From Candidatus Zixiibacteriota bacterium (GTDB lineage Bacteria > Zixibacteria > MSB-5A5 > GN15 > FEB-12), in contig DAOSXA010000003.1 in assembly GCA_035380245.1 (NCBI GenBank), forward strand, positions 124,001 to 188,000: a DNA stretch of 64,000 nt, in the 5' to 3' direction. The notes under the pieces were generated by a model. It ran no database searches, had not been told where the DNA came from, and saw only the letters and a program-made list of their open reading frames with translations. Shown in pieces: positions 18,230 through 25,153 of the stretch. Made by a program: the position numbers and the translations under genes. The first letter of the stretch is position 1. Each line of letters begins with the position of its first letter.

Positions 18230-18778
18230 CTAACTGAGCCCGAGCTGTTTCATTATTTTGCGCAGCCGAGCGAGACAACGAGAGCGAATCGGCCCGATAC
18301 TGTTGGCGGGAATGTTCAGCTCTTTGGCGATGTCGCTGTAACTTTTATCCTGTGGCTCGAAAAACAGAGCATGCAGAAGTTTGCGGCAACGCTCATCGAG
18401 CTGGAGCATCGCCATTTCGAGATCAGCTTGTCGTTCAAGCTGTTCCAGGTCGGCATCGGGCAGCGGTGTTGGTTTGACGTCCGGGATTTCATCGTGAGCC
18501 TGCTGACTGCGCTGCGCGGACTGCACCATACGCCAACTACGACGACGGGTGGTACGAATCAACCATTTAGTCAGCCCGCGGGGATCTTTGATATGATGGC
18601 GGCTACGGTAAAGCATCCACCAGGTATACTGCGCACAATCTTCGGCATCACTGACACTCAATCCCGCGCGGCGTGCGACGGTATAAACCAATGCTTCGTA
18701 GCGATATACCAACGTGCGCCAGGCGTCGGCGTCCCCCTCGCATACCCGTTGCCATATCTCGTCGTTGCTAGGTACCAA
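18230..18778 (-). CDS. ECF-type sigma factor of the CHAT/subtilase operon
   Basis: A 182-residue sigma70-family protein. Region 2 is at about residues 20-90 (LVYTVARRAGLSVSDAEDCA, WWMLYRSRHHIKDPRGLTKW, LIRTTRRRSWR). An acidic linker follows (DVKPTPLPDADLEQLERQAD), then region 4 at about 120-180 (CRKLLHALFFEPQDKSYSDI, AKELNIPANSIGPIRSRCLA). It is the first gene of a leftward unit with the zinc-finger protein, TPR-CHAT protease and secreted subtilase. The 307-base gap to the zinc-finger gene holds palindromic repeats. A good sigma70-type promoter lies about 100 bases upstream. It probably directs transcription of this operon or other surface genes; its targets are unknown. Confidence 0.9.
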   Translation of the reverse strand: MVPSNDEIWQRVCEGDADAWRTLVYRYEALVYTVARRAGLSVSDAEDCAQYTWWMLYRSRHHIKDPRGLTKWLIRTTRRRSWRMVQSAQRSQQAHDEIPDVKPTPLPDADLEQLERQADLEMAMLQLDERCRKLLHALFFEPQDKSYSDIAKELNIPANSIGPIRSRCLARLRKIMKQLGLS

Positions 18779-18886
18779 TTGTTTTCTATCCGCGATGTCG
18801 TTGGTCCCGGCGCCGGGGCTGTTCCGTTATCGGCGACGGGGATCAATAATACGGGCATCCCGCCAATGAGATCGATCTTATACTTT

Positions 18887-18914
18887 ATTATAATTGGACG
18901 TGGTGGACGTGCAA
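18887..18914 (-). promoter_or_regulatory. Sigma70-type promoter for the ECF/CHAT operon
   Basis: On the minus strand TTGCAC (18914-18909) and a perfect TATAAT (18892-18887) are 16 bases apart. Transcription would begin near 18880, about 100 bases before the sigma-factor start. This suggests housekeeping-level expression of the sigma gene rather than purely autoregulated expression. Confidence 0.6.
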
Positions 18915-19035
18915 CGCAAATTTGATACGAACGCAACTATTTATAATAAGTCTGTACTACCGATGCGATTGCTGTCTCTATTATAATGAGGAAAATCCGG
19001 AAATTAACCGAGGGAGAATACTTATCTTTTATAAA

Positions 19036-19665
19036 TCAAAACAGGCCTATGGCATAACTAGTGCCCAGCCCCATATAGATGTAGCGCACCAGCCGTCCGG
19101 CGAAGGTGGTCAGATAAAATAACCCTGCCGGGAACTGCTTGGCCCCCGCCGCGGCATAGAGAATATCACACGGAATAGGGGAGGAGGTCCCGAGAAAAAT
19201 CGCCAATGCGACATAAAGGCGGGAGCGGCCGATTGTCCATTTATTGTCGAGGAGGTTGGGAAATTTATTTTTAACCCATTGGCGTTCCGCAAAATACCTG
19301 CCGACCAGATAGGTCACGAGTGAGCCGAATGCGGAACCAATTGCCATAACCAGGGCCAGGTGGAAAACATTATAACCCATAGATACCCCGGCAATGACAT
19401 AACCCCAAACCGGTAACACCAGGGGAGAACATGAAATCGCCGAGATCACCAGCAAGATCAAATCCAGCCAGTTCTGGCCGTAGCGCTGCATTAGCGAAAG
19501 ACCGAACGCTTCGATATCATCGTTGAACAGAATAACCATAGCAAGGGAAGGAACCACAATGACAGCCGTTAAAATTGCACCTCCGAGCCATTCGGGGCGC
19601 TTGGATTCTGTTATAGGCCCGACGGCTTCGATGGTCTGTTCGCTTGTTTTGGTCTGTATGCTCAT
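19036..19665 (-). CDS. DedA/VTT-family membrane protein
   Basis: About 209 residues from the ATG at 19665. The frame extends to 19836, but that stretch encodes an implausible leader and overlaps palindromic repeat DNA. Several hydrophobic segments (AILTAVIVVPSLAMVILF, LILLVISAISCSPLVLPVWG, LALVMAIGSAFGSLVTYLVG) and the family pattern F.GTSSPIPCDILYAAAGA and LVRYIYMGLG match the VTT (SNARE-associated/DedA) domain. Family members are inner-membrane proteins, some of which act as undecaprenyl-phosphate or phospholipid flippases. It is transcribed leftward beside the tRNA-Leu islet, and its 5' side abuts one of the 57-bp repeats. The substrate cannot be predicted. Confidence 0.82.
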   Translation of the reverse strand: MSIQTKTSEQTIEAVGPITESKRPEWLGGAILTAVIVVPSLAMVILFNDDIEAFGLSLMQRYGQNWLDLILLVISAISCSPLVLPVWGYVIAGVSMGYNVFHLALVMAIGSAFGSLVTYLVGRYFAERQWVKNKFPNLLDNKWTIGRSRLYVALAIFLGTSSPIPCDILYAAAGAKQFPAGLFYLTTFAGRLVRYIYMGLGTSYAIGLF

Positions 19666-19811
19666 GGCTCTGCTTTTACCCGTACTCGGATTGCCGTTAC
19701 TCCAATAGACAGCTTCCGACAGATAATGTTCCAGGAGGGGACAAGCCCGACAAGAACATGTCTCCACGAGACCTGTCGTCTCAAAGACGGTGTCTCGGAA
19801 CGACAAGTATA

Positions 19812-19868
19812 TAGAAAAAAGCCTTTGAATCAACAAAGATTCAAAGGCTTTTGATTTGGTGCGGAAGG
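19812..19868 (-). repeat. 57-bp direct repeat, distal copy (displaced tRNA-Leu 3' end plus terminator)
   Basis: This copy matches 20628-20684 at 56 of 57 positions, exactly 816 bases away. It holds the last few bases of tRNA-Leu with its CCA and the terminator hairpin that follows it (stem AAAGCCTTTGAATC / GATTCAAAGGCTTT, at 19818-19851). It lacks the rest of the tRNA. This is the arrangement left by site-specific integration at a tRNA 3' end. The hairpin also ends the islet gene transcript. Confidence 0.9.
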
Positions 19869-19875
19869 GCGGCAG

Positions 19876-20541
19876 TTACAGATCGTCCTCTGAATCAACC
19901 TCCCACTTCGTATTAACACCGTAGTCTTCTTGCTTGTAGACCACGAATACAAGATAGGCATCTATTGTTGCGATTACAGCATCATGTGTTTGTCTGGTAA
20001 TCAACAATGTTACGGAAGAACCATCGTCATCTTCCCAATACGTTGAATAAGGAGTTCCACTAGGGATCTCCTTTGCTTTAGTTGTTGGGCTTATTTCATC
20101 ACTGGTTGGTTCACCGTATTTGTTTTTAAGGATATCATATAGACGAGAATGAAAAACCCATGACTTACGCATGCCCTTATTCTTTTCGTCATTATCCCAC
20201 TTGAGTATGTATTGAAACGCTTTGAATTGGTCCGTAGAATCGAATATTAAAAAAGTGCGTTGAGCTTTTTTGTCAAGGATCTTGACATCTGTCACTTCGG
20301 TTCTAAGAAAACCCTCTGGTATAGTGAGAACCGGATATTCATGGTATCCACGTCCAAGTTTGGCGATTTTAGGATCACCGTTTGAGTACTTCTTAAGTTT
20401 CATGCCGTCATTCTTATGGATAATGCTAGTTACACTATCATATGAAATATCCCAATTCAACGATTTAGGTGGATCAATAGCATATGCCGTAGAACATAGA
20501 AGAACTGTTATGACTACAATCCACAGATTCACTCTTATCAT
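19876..20541 (-). CDS. Orphan exported protein of unknown function in a tRNA-Leu islet
   Basis: A 221-residue protein from the ATG at 20541, which has GGAGG 5 bases upstream; a GTG at 20553 would overlap that ribosome site. A signal peptide (MIRVNLWIVVITVLLCSTAYA, stated in part) is followed by a Lys/Asp-rich mature protein with no family I recognise, ending in an acidic EVDSEDDL. Base composition is visibly more AT-rich than the neighbours, about 40% GC by eye, with more AAA, ATA and AGA codons. It is the only gene between two 57-bp repeats of the tRNA-Leu 3' end, so it is probably acquired. No integrase or other mobility gene accompanies it. Confidence 0.8.
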   Translation of the reverse strand: MIRVNLWIVVITVLLCSTAYAIDPPKSLNWDISYDSVTSIIHKNDGMKLKKYSNGDPKIAKLGRGYHEYPVLTIPEGFLRTEVTDVKILDKKAQRTFLIFDSTDQFKAFQYILKWDNDEKNKGMRKSWVFHSRLYDILKNKYGEPTSDEISPTTKAKEIPSGTPYSTYWEDDDGSSVTLLITRQTHDAVIATIDAYLVFVVYKQEDYGVNTKWEVDSEDDL

Positions 20542-20627
20542 GGAATCCTCCACATACTATTTTATATAATTACTTATAGAGTATATATAGAATGGTATTG
20601 TAAGTAAGTCAAGGTGTGTGTTAGCAC

Positions 20628-20684
20628 TAGAAAAAAGCCTTTGAATCAACAAAGAATCAAAGGCTTTTGATTTGGTGCGGAAGG
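20628..20684 (-). repeat. 57-bp direct repeat, tRNA-proximal copy
   Basis: This overlaps the last bases of the intact tRNA-Leu gene, its encoded CCA, and the terminator hairpin (20631-20668) immediately downstream. The single mismatch with the distal copy falls in the hairpin, so this copy forms a slightly shorter stem (AAGCCTTTGA / TCAAAGGCTT). Confidence 0.9.
20631..20668 (-). terminator. Terminator downstream of tRNA-Leu
   Basis: A stem of at least 10 bp (AAGCCTTTGA / TCAAAGGCTT), flanked by A-rich and T-rich tracts on both sides, lies a few bases after the tRNA CCA. It probably ends the gap-pgk-tpiA-secG-tRNA transcript. Confidence 0.8.
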
Positions 20685-20757
20685 CGGGATTTGAACCCGC
20701 ACGAGTTTCCCCACTACCCCCTCAAGATAGCGTGTCTACCAATTCCACCACTTCCGC
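20673..20757 (-). tRNA. tRNA-Leu (anticodon GAG), CCA encoded
   Basis: On the minus strand the acceptor stem is GCGGAAG / CTTCCGC, with a D arm TGGTGGAATTGGTAGACAC typical of leucine tRNAs. The anticodon arm is CTATC-TTGAGGG-GGTAG, a long variable arm follows, and the T arm is GCGGG-TTCAAAT-CCCGC. The class II variable arm and GAG anticodon support Leu (codons CUC/CUU). The 3' CCA is encoded at 20675-20673. The gene follows secG by about 17 bases on the same strand and may be co-transcribed with the glycolytic operon. Confidence 0.95.
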
Positions 20758-20774
20758 ATATCTTAAGGTGAAGG

Positions 20775-21185
20775 TTAGTTGCCTGCGGTGTCTCCGGTCG
20801 GCGTAACCTGCATAAGCGGATTGCCACCGGTGGTATCACCGGCTGCCTGCTGCTGTTGCTGCTGGCGAGCGATAGCTTCTTCCCGCTCTGCTTGTGCCTG
20901 CTGAGTGACAACGGATTCAGCCGATTCGGCCTGGGCCGCGCCGCCCGAGCGGTGAGACGAGAGAAGAGCCAGAGCGATACAGTTGACGAAGAACACTACC
21001 GCGAGGTAAGTGGTAGCCTTCTGCAGGAACGTGGCAGCACCGCGACCTCCGAATACGGCTCCGGAAAGGCCGCCACCGCCAAAAGCGGATCCAGCCAGAC
21101 CTTCGCCCTTACTGGCCTGCATAAGCACCACCAGAACCAGCGCGATGCAGACTATCACGTGAAAGACAACCCAGGCAATGAACAA
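20775..21185 (-). CDS. secG: Preprotein translocase subunit SecG
   Basis: A 136-residue protein from a TTG start at 21185 with GGAGGT 8 bases upstream. The N-terminal helix (FHVIVCIALVLVVLMQ), the Gly-rich loop AGSAFGGGGLSGAVFGGRG and the second helix (TTYLAVVFFVNCIALALL) are the SecG signature. SecG assists SecYEG export at the inner membrane. The C-terminal 50 residues are a long Gln/Glu/Ala-rich tail (REEAIARQQQQQQAAG), longer than in most family members. It is the fourth gene of gap-pgk-tpiA-secG; tpiA followed by secG is a common bacterial order. Confidence 0.95.
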   Translation of the reverse strand: MFIAWVVFHVIVCIALVLVVLMQASKGEGLAGSAFGGGGLSGAVFGGRGAATFLQKATTYLAVVFFVNCIALALLSSHRSGGAAQAESAESVVTQQAQAEREEAIARQQQQQQAAGDTTGGNPLMQVTPTGDTAGN

Positions 21186-21199
21186 AAGTCGAACCTCCG

Positions 21200-21949
21200 T
21201 TAAACAGCTCTAATTATCCCGATAAAATCCTCAGCCTTGAGCGCTGCGCCGCCGATCAAGCCGCCGTCAACATCAGGCTGGCCGATCAACTCTTTGGCGT
21301 TGGAAGGCTTCATCGAACCGCCGTACAAAATGGGCAACATTTCGGCAGCTTCCGAATCCATCTGCGCGATATGTGCCCGTACGAATCGATGCACTTCCTG
21401 GGCCTGCTCAGGCGAGGCCGTCTTACCGGTGCCGATTGCCCAAACCGGTTCGTAAGCAACTACCGATTTTTTGAGCATCTCGGCCGTAAACCCCGAGAGA
21501 CATCCCTCAAGCTGAGTCCTGATCACTTTCTCGGTATCGCCGTTTTCTCGTTCTTCGAGTGTTTCGCCGATACAGATAATCGGGACCAGACCCGCGGCTA
21601 AAGCCGCTTGGGCCTTGGCGTTGACCTGCTGATCAGTCTCAGCATGGTACTGCCTTCTCTCAGAGTGGCCCAGTATAACATATCGGCATCCCACTGTCAA
21701 GAGCATCGAAGCGGAGATTTCTCCAGTAAATGCCCCCTTCTCATGAGCCGACATATCCTGCCCGCCCAGGGCAATATGGCTTCCCTTGAGCATTTCTCCC
21801 GCTCGGTACAGAGCGGTGAACGGAGGGCAAACCAGCACCTGAGCGTGTTCGTTCTTGGAATCTCCGCCGAGCAATCCCTTCAGGAGAGTTTCGGTCTCGG
21901 CGATAGTCCCGTTCATTTTCCAGTTTCCGGCAATGATAACCTGGCGCAT
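21200..21949 (-). CDS. tpiA: Triosephosphate isomerase
   Basis: 249 residues, the normal family length. AGNWKMNGT holds the substrate Lys and Asn near residue 12. GHSERRQYH has the electrophilic His, and YEPVWAIGTGKTAS carries the catalytic Glu and starts the flexible lid loop. It interconverts dihydroxyacetone phosphate and glyceraldehyde 3-phosphate in glycolysis. The pgk stop lies one base upstream of the start, so the two are probably translationally coupled within gap-pgk-tpiA-secG. Confidence 0.97.
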   Translation of the reverse strand: MRQVIIAGNWKMNGTIAETETLLKGLLGGDSKNEHAQVLVCPPFTALYRAGEMLKGSHIALGGQDMSAHEKGAFTGEISASMLLTVGCRYVILGHSERRQYHAETDQQVNAKAQAALAAGLVPIICIGETLEERENGDTEKVIRTQLEGCLSGFTAEMLKKSVVAYEPVWAIGTGKTASPEQAQEVHRFVRAHIAQMDSEAAEMLPILYGGSMKPSNAKELIGQPDVDGGLIGGAALKAEDFIGIIRAV

Positions 21950-21950
21950 G

Positions 21951-23165
21951 TCAATGAGTCTCCACTACTGGATGATCGGTCAGAGCTACCACGCCCGGAA
22001 GGTCCTTTCCCTCGAGGAACTCAAGAGAAGCCCCGCCGCCGGTGGAAATGTGAGTCAGTTTGCCGTCGAGACCGGCCTGTCCGACCGCTGCTGCGGAGTC
22101 TCCACCGCCGACCACCGTCACCGCTCCCTTTTCGGTCAGCCTGGCCAGCAACCGGGCAATCGCCAGAGTTCCTTCGGCGAACGGTTTGTGCTCGAACACA
22201 CCCATCGGGCCGTTCCAAACGATCGTTTTCGCTTCAGCCAGTTCTTTTGAGAACAGCTTGATCGTTTCCGGACCGATATCGAGACCTTTTTTGTCAGCCG
22301 GAATCTTGTCGATCGGAACCGTCGAAACAACGGCATCATCGCTGATTTCCGACGCGATCACGGTATCGACCGGGAAGACCAGCCTGGCGCGGGCGTTCTT
22401 GAAACGAGCGATCAACTCCCGAGCCAGGTCCACCTTGTCTTCTTCGAGCAGCGATCCGCCGATTTCATAGCCCATCGCCTTGGCGAAAGTGAACATCATG
22501 CCGCCGCCGATCAACAGCAGGTCGACCTTATCCATCAGGTTCTCGATCACGTCGATCTTGCCGGAGATTTTCGCGCCGCCCAGAATCGCCGCGAACGGAC
22601 GAGTGGGATTATTGAGGGCGTTGCCGAGATACATGATCTCTTTTTCCATCAAATAACCGGCTACCGACTGGTTAAAATAACGGGTCACTCCCTCAGTCGA
22701 GGCGTGTGCCCGGTGAGCGCTGCCGAAGGCGTCATTGACATAAATATCCGCCAGCGAAGCGAGCTTGCGGGCGAATTCCTGATCGTTGGCGGTTTCCTCG
22801 GCGTGGAAACGAAGATTCTCGAGCAGAACAATCTGTCCCGAGGTCATCTTGCCGACCAGGTTGGAAGCCTCCGGGCCAATGCAGTCCTCGGCAAAGAGGA
22901 CTGCCTGACCCAGCAGCTCCGACAACCGTTTCGCCACCGGCGCCAGCGACATCTCGGGAACGAACTTCCCCTTGGGGCGTCCCAGATGAGAGCAGGCGAT
23001 CACGATGCCGCCGTCACCGAGAATCTTTTTCAGCGTCGGCAGGGCAGCGCGGATGCGACGGTCGTCCGTTATATTTTGCCGATCATCGAGCGGGACGTTA
23101 AAATCGACCCGCACCAGAACCTTGCGGTCCCGGAAATTGATGTCGGCGACGGTTACCTTATTCAT
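21951..23165 (-). CDS. pgk: Phosphoglycerate kinase
   Basis: 404 residues from the ATG at 23165, where the family N-terminus begins (MNKVTVADINFRDRKVLVRV). An in-frame ATG at 23234 would extend into the gap gene and is rejected. Conserved features are DFNVPLD, SHLGRPKGK, LENLRFH, the ATP-site GGAKISGKI, and the C-terminal GGGDSAAAV and STGGGASLEFLEG. It makes ATP from 1,3-bisphosphoglycerate in the cytoplasm. It lies between gap (20 bases upstream) and tpiA. Confidence 0.97.
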   Translation of the reverse strand: MNKVTVADINFRDRKVLVRVDFNVPLDDRQNITDDRRIRAALPTLKKILGDGGIVIACSHLGRPKGKFVPEMSLAPVAKRLSELLGQAVLFAEDCIGPEASNLVGKMTSGQIVLLENLRFHAEETANDQEFARKLASLADIYVNDAFGSAHRAHASTEGVTRYFNQSVAGYLMEKEIMYLGNALNNPTRPFAAILGGAKISGKIDVIENLMDKVDLLLIGGGMMFTFAKAMGYEIGGSLLEEDKVDLARELIARFKNARARLVFPVDTVIASEISDDAVVSTVPIDKIPADKKGLDIGPETIKLFSKELAEAKTIVWNGPMGVFEHKPFAEGTLAIARLLARLTEKGAVTVVGGGDSAAAVGQAGLDGKLTHISTGGGASLEFLEGKDLPGVVALTDHPVVETH

Positions 23166-23185
23166 CGAATTACTCTTCAAACTTG

Positions 23186-24169
23186 TTAGAGCATGATCTC
23201 GATCATATCGCACATGCGATTCGAGAAGCCCCATTCGTTATCGTACCAACTGAAGACTTTGACCAGATTCCCCTGGACGGCAGTCATATCGGCGTCGAAT
23301 ACCGAGCCGTGTGCATTGCCGATGATGTCGGTCGAGACGATCGGGTCTTCACAGTATTCCAGCGCCTTGGACAGCGGTCCCTCAGCGGCTTTCTTCATGG
23401 CAGCGTTGATCTGGTCAACGGTCGCTTCCTTTTCGAGAATAACTGCCAGATCGACTATCGAGGCATCCGGGGTGGGAACGCGAATGGCGCAACCGTCCAT
23501 CTTGCCTTCGAGAGCCGGCAACACCTGTGAGATCGCTTTGGCGGCGCCGGTGGTGGTCGGAATCATCGACAAGGCCGCCGAACGAGCGCGACGGAGATCC
23601 TTGTGCGGAGCATCCAGAATTCTCTGGTCGCCGGTGTAAGAGTGAATCGTGGTCATGAATCCCTTAACGATACCGAAATTGTCCAGCAGAACCTTGGCCA
23701 CCGGAGCGAGGCAGTTCGTAGTGCACGAACCGATCGAAATCACATGATGTTTGGTTTTGTCGTAACCCTTGCAGTTAATGCTGGGAATAAAAGTACCGTC
23801 GTGCCCCTTGGCCGGTGCCGAGATAAGGACCTTTTTAGCGCCCGCCTGCATGTGTTTCAGGGCTTCATCCTTGGTCCGGAACAGACCGGTGCATTCGAGC
23901 ACGATATCAGCCCCGCGCTCTTTCCACGGCAGTTTGCTGGGGTCGCGTTCGGCGGTTATCGGAATAGTCTTGCCGTCGACGATCAGGTCGTTGCCGCTGT
24001 AGCCGACTTCACCCGGATACTTGCCGTGGACCGAGTCGTACTTCAGCAAATGAGCCAGCGTCTTGGCGTCGGTAATGTCGTTGATTCCGACGAATTCGAT
24101 ATTCCGATTCCGAGCAGCACGAAACACCAGGCGCCCGATTCGTCCAAATCCATTGATTCCAACTTTCAT
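23186..24169 (-). CDS. gap: Type I glyceraldehyde-3-phosphate dehydrogenase
   Basis: 327 residues. The N-terminal Rossmann motif is INGFGRIGR, with NDI at the adenosine-binding turn. The catalytic Cys is C149 in SIGSCTTNCLAP, the helper His is H176 (TTIHSYT), and the C-terminal WYDNEWGFSNR is the family signature. It oxidises glyceraldehyde 3-phosphate to 1,3-bisphosphoglycerate with NAD. It opens the leftward glycolytic operon gap-pgk-tpiA-secG, which ends at tRNA-Leu. Confidence 0.97.
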   Translation of the reverse strand: MKVGINGFGRIGRLVFRAARNRNIEFVGINDITDAKTLAHLLKYDSVHGKYPGEVGYSGNDLIVDGKTIPITAERDPSKLPWKERGADIVLECTGLFRTKDEALKHMQAGAKKVLISAPAKGHDGTFIPSINCKGYDKTKHHVISIGSCTTNCLAPVAKVLLDNFGIVKGFMTTIHSYTGDQRILDAPHKDLRRARSAALSMIPTTTGAAKAISQVLPALEGKMDGCAIRVPTPDASIVDLAVILEKEATVDQINAAMKKAAEGPLSKALEYCEDPIVSTDIIGNAHGSVFDADMTAVQGNLVKVFSWYDNEWGFSNRMCDMIEIML

Positions 24170-24185
24170 CCTGTCCTCCGTGAGG

Positions 24186-24872
24186 TTATTGGTCCTGCGG
24201 AAGGAATAAGTATTTCACTCCCGCCGTAACCGTGAGCGCATCATAATTATCTATAGTGACTAATTTATCTCCGAACTTGATTGGCAGATACCTGACGTTA
24301 AAATCCAAACCGATCTGGGTAGCTACCGGTATATCGATTCCGGTGCCGGCCATCCAACTGAACTTGTAAGCATTCTCCTCTTCCCAGTTCGAGCTGTAAT
24401 AGCTGGAATTGGTGAATTGCACCGCCCGGCGTCCCACGATGAAAGTACCCCCCAACTGTACATAAGGGTGAATACGAGCCCCTATACGAATTGGGTAATA
24501 CTTGGCTGAAGCCTGCAGGTCGTAAATCGACAGGTTGCCGATATCGGTCGCACCATCGGTCTCACCCAGAGTCACAGATCCACGGTTGACGACACCGAGA
24601 GCGGCCTCGATCATCCAGTGACGGCTTAAGCGATGACCGTAAAATGCCTCGAAATAAGCAGCGCCGTCATTGATGTTCGTTTCGTATGAACCCGTGGCTA
24701 CATCGTTAACGGTAATAATCCCGGATTCCGGCGGGCTGTCGCCCAGGTTGATCCAGGCCCCGACGCGAGCACCTGCCTGGTGCGACTGGAGGAAACTATC
24801 CGATTCCTCGGATGCAACCGAGGTGGCCAGAATTAAGCCGATAAACAAGGTGGTGATTAAAATCCTGAGCAA
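24186..24872 (-). CDS. Outer-membrane beta-barrel protein
   Basis: About 229 residues if translation starts at the TTG at 24872, which has GGGAG six bases upstream and gives a clean signal peptide (LRILITTLFIGLILATSVAS). ATG codons at 24941 and 24911 are alternatives but give an odd charged leader. The mature part alternates aromatic and polar residues in amphipathic strands (YFEAFYGHRLSRHWMIEAAL, GVKYLFLPQ at the end) and resembles OmpA/OmpW-type 8-stranded barrels. It should lie in the outer membrane. It is 16 bases upstream of gap but looks unrelated in function. Ligand unknown. Confidence 0.75.
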   Translation of the reverse strand: MLRILITTLFIGLILATSVASEESDSFLQSHQAGARVGAWINLGDSPPESGIITVNDVATGSYETNINDGAAYFEAFYGHRLSRHWMIEAALGVVNRGSVTLGETDGATDIGNLSIYDLQASAKYYPIRIGARIHPYVQLGGTFIVGRRAVQFTNSSYYSSNWEEENAYKFSWMAGTGIDIPVATQIGLDFNVRYLPIKFGDKLVTIDNYDALTVTAGVKYLFLPQDQ

Positions 24873-25153
24873 TGTTGACTCCCGTGTCGTTTCTGTGCCT
24901 GACGGTTCCATGTCACCGTATGTAATCCGGTATATCGGCACCTGTCAAGTTATACTCAAACAACCATTTCGAGCCTGGCGAAAAAACGTCCGACTGGCAC
25001 CTGAGACCAAATCCGAACCATCCTTCAATTCCACTCCAGAATACAACCTTACGCGGCAGTTCTCGTCTCGGATGTTGCCCGGATTGCGGCAATTTCACCG
25101 GATAGCCGACAGGTGTTCATTCCTTCAACATTATCTACGGTTTAAGGTTCGCC

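Noticed and set aside
19666..19836. N-terminal extension of the DedA-like protein
   Set aside because: Cys-rich implausible leader over palindromic repeat DNA and the 57-bp repeat; the ATG at 19665 fits better.
23166..23234. N-terminal extension of pgk
   Set aside because: It lies partly in the gap gene and comes before the conserved family N-terminus.
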